6,801 nt of DNA from Psychrilyobacter sp. GTDB taxonomy: Bacteria; Fusobacteriota; Fusobacteriia; Fusobacteriales; Fusobacteriaceae. The notes below the pieces were generated by a model, which was not told the DNA's origin, ran no database searches, and worked only from the letters and a program-made list of their open reading frames with translations. Shown piece after piece: positions 5,567 through 6,801 of this stretch (positions are counted from its first letter, which is position 1; every line of letters begins with the position of its first letter). The stretch is from assembly GCA_030621995.1 (NCBI GenBank), contig JAUXGP010000089.1, forward strand, positions 1-6,801, written 5' to 3'. A program made the translations under genes and the position numbers.

Positions 5567-6647
5567 ATACCGGGAAATCTTTCTTTATATCTTTATTCTG
5601 TATATGAATTTTAGAAGCTAAAAATGAAGTCAGAGGAACGGCTACGAGTATTCCTATACTCCCGCAAAAAGCCCTGAGAAATTCAACTCCTACAAATTCA
5701 AAATTAAATATCCTGATATCAGGGAAATCATTTTGCTGTATAGTGAGGATCATTATTGTAAAGAGTGACCCGCCTATATAGGCTAGAATAAGAGTATTTA
5801 TCATGGTTCCTATGATATCCCTCCCTATACTCATCCCAGAATTATATAATTCTAAAGATGTAATATGCGGCTTATGAGACCTTATCTCTGAAAGTGCTGA
5901 GGAGATCGACATAGATACGTCCATAACAGCTCCTGCACTTCCTATAAGAACCCCTGTCGCTATGAGTTCTTTTAAATTTATATTTTTAATGATAGGTGCG
6001 TAATTGATACTTTCCATAGTTGTATACCCTGTGAGTCCCATAGTCTTTGAAAAAAATATAGATAGTATCCCGGCAAAAACAACTCCCCCTAAAGTTCCCA
6101 AGATAGCTATAGTCCCCTTGGAATTGAATCCAGTCATAAAAAATATAGTAACGACAGAAGATACAGATAAAATAACAATAGAAATTAAGATGGGAGAAAA
6201 CCCTAATATAATAGCAGGAATCATAAATTTAAATATTAGAAACCCTGTTATTCCCAGGGACAAGATTGCTTTTAACCCTTGTTTTTTTGCAATAAGCAGT
6301 GTAAGTCCCAAAAAAAGAAAGACCAAAAGATATAAACTGCCCCTCCTGTCCCTTTCAATGATATAGTATCCATCTGTATCTCTGTAGATAACCACATTCA
6401 TATTGGGTTTAAAAGACAGATTATGCTGTTTTTCCCTATAGGTTGGATGGGGGATCATCAAGATTTTTCCCTTCTCCTCCCCCTCCATAATTTCCACTTG
6501 AAAATCTGTTATAGAAGTGAGATATTCATCATCTGCAAGCTCTTCCACCTTTAATATAGAAAGGATCTTTCCTTTTATATATGTTTCTTTGGCAAAAATA
6601 GAGATACTCAAGATAAAAAACATCCCTACAATTAATTTTTTTTTCAT
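5565..6647 (-). CDS. YibE/F-family multipass membrane protein
   Basis: This 360-residue protein has an N-terminal signal-like segment (1-19, ending SIFA before Lys20). A soluble beta-rich domain of about 85 residues follows (20-103), and contains IIERDRRGSLY just before the membrane. About seven membrane segments follow (near 105-120, 127-148, 151-171, 179-200, 227-247, 281-302, 323-345). The segment GSAGAVMDVSMSISSALSEI (236-255) is the conserved hallmark of the YibE/F family, and ELYNSGMSIGRDIIGTM (266-282) is also typical. The function is not established; family members are suspected transporters. I place the start at the ATG (6645-6647), because GGAGGAG (complement of 6651-6657) lies just upstream. 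A TTG four codons earlier would overlap that Shine-Dalgarno. It is monocistronic within the window and convergent with the polyferredoxin gene, so no functional link between them is implied. Confidence 0.9.
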   Translation of the reverse strand: MKKKLIVGMFFILSISIFAKETYIKGKILSILKVEELADDEYLTSITDFQVEIMEGEEKGKILMIPHPTYREKQHNLSFKPNMNVVIYRDTDGYYIIERDRRGSLYLLVFLFLGLTLLIAKKQGLKAILSLGITGFLIFKFMIPAIILGFSPILISIVILSVSSVVTIFFMTGFNSKGTIAILGTLGGVVFAGILSIFFSKTMGLTGYTTMESINYAPIIKNINLKELIATGVLIGSAGAVMDVSMSISSALSEIRSHKPHITSLELYNSGMSIGRDIIGTMINTLILAYIGGSLFTIMILTIQQNDFPDIRIFNFEFVGVEFLRAFCGSIGILVAVPLTSFLASKIHIQNKDIKKDFPV

Positions 6648-6659
6648 ATTCTCCTCCAA

Positions 6660-6801
6660 ATATCGCCCATGGCGAATTATAAATGACTAATTAATTTTTT
6701 TTATTAGTCCTCCTATTCTATCATAAAACGTCACCAATCGTATCTATTCAAATTTCCAATTTCATAACTCACCTATTAAATTCCAAATAAGTTTAATCTA
6801 A
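6660..6801 (-). promoter_or_regulatory. Upstream region of the YibE/F gene with inverted repeats and candidate promoters
   Basis: No gene is seen here. Reading the minus strand toward the YibE/F gene, an extended -10-like TGATAGAAT (complement of 6715-6723) is followed by an inverted repeat GACTAAT/ATTAGTC (6685-6691 and 6703-6709). Then come a perfect TATAAT (complement of 6676-6681) and a second inverted repeat TCGCC-CAT-GGCGA (6663-6675). Neither -10 element has a convincing TTGACA-like -35. If the distal one is used, the 5' end of the mRNA would carry both hairpins. If the proximal one is used, the first repeat overlaps the -35 region and could be an operator. These assignments are by eye only. 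Confidence 0.35.

Noticed and set aside
6004..6366. A 120-codon plus-strand frame
   Set aside because: It lies wholly antisense to the YibE/F membrane domain, has no plausible ribosome binding site, and shows no family features. It is a shadow of the real gene.
6648..6659. Earlier TTG start for the YibE/F gene
   Set aside because: The TTG overlaps the GGAGGAG ribosome binding site. The ATG at 6647 gives a normal signal peptide beginning MKKK.

Overview
The window looks like chromosome from an AT-rich, Gram-negative anaerobe, most likely a member of the Fusobacteriota. This is an inference from composition (A/T-rich third positions, long A and T tracts), strong GGAGG-type ribosome binding sites, a lipoprotein signal, two probable outer-membrane proteins and a polyferredoxin of the NapH type. 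No mobile element, tRNA, rRNA or CRISPR array is visible.

The most interesting part is the left end (about 1-2879). A 28-codon ORF with two adjacent Trp codons (26-112) is followed by a strong intrinsic terminator (209-243) and then by a three-gene ABC importer operon: lipoprotein, permease and ATPase of the TrpXYZ type. The RNA between leader ORF and importer can fold in the classic mutually exclusive ways. The Trp codons pair with the end of the leader ORF (1:2), the end of the leader ORF pairs with the left arm of the terminator (2:3), and the terminator itself forms (3:4). This is the logic of a ribosome-mediated tryptophan attenuator, here controlling uptake instead of biosynthesis. All three importer proteins (865 residues in total) lack tryptophan entirely, which fits a system that must be made during Trp starvation. 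No T-box or TRAP-type site is visible.

After a terminator at 2961-2999 comes a pair of envelope genes: a DUF3943-family protein (3075-3809) and a small predicted outer-membrane beta-barrel (3819-4286), tightly spaced. About 50 bases later is a membrane-bound NapH/YccM-like 4Fe-4S ferredoxin (4339-5502) with an unusual periplasmic N-terminal insert. A 14-bp hairpin at 5523-5566 serves as a bidirectional terminator between it and a convergent YibE/F-family membrane protein (5565-6647, minus strand). The right end (6648-6801) is the non-coding upstream region of the YibE/F gene and holds two inverted repeats and possible promoter elements.
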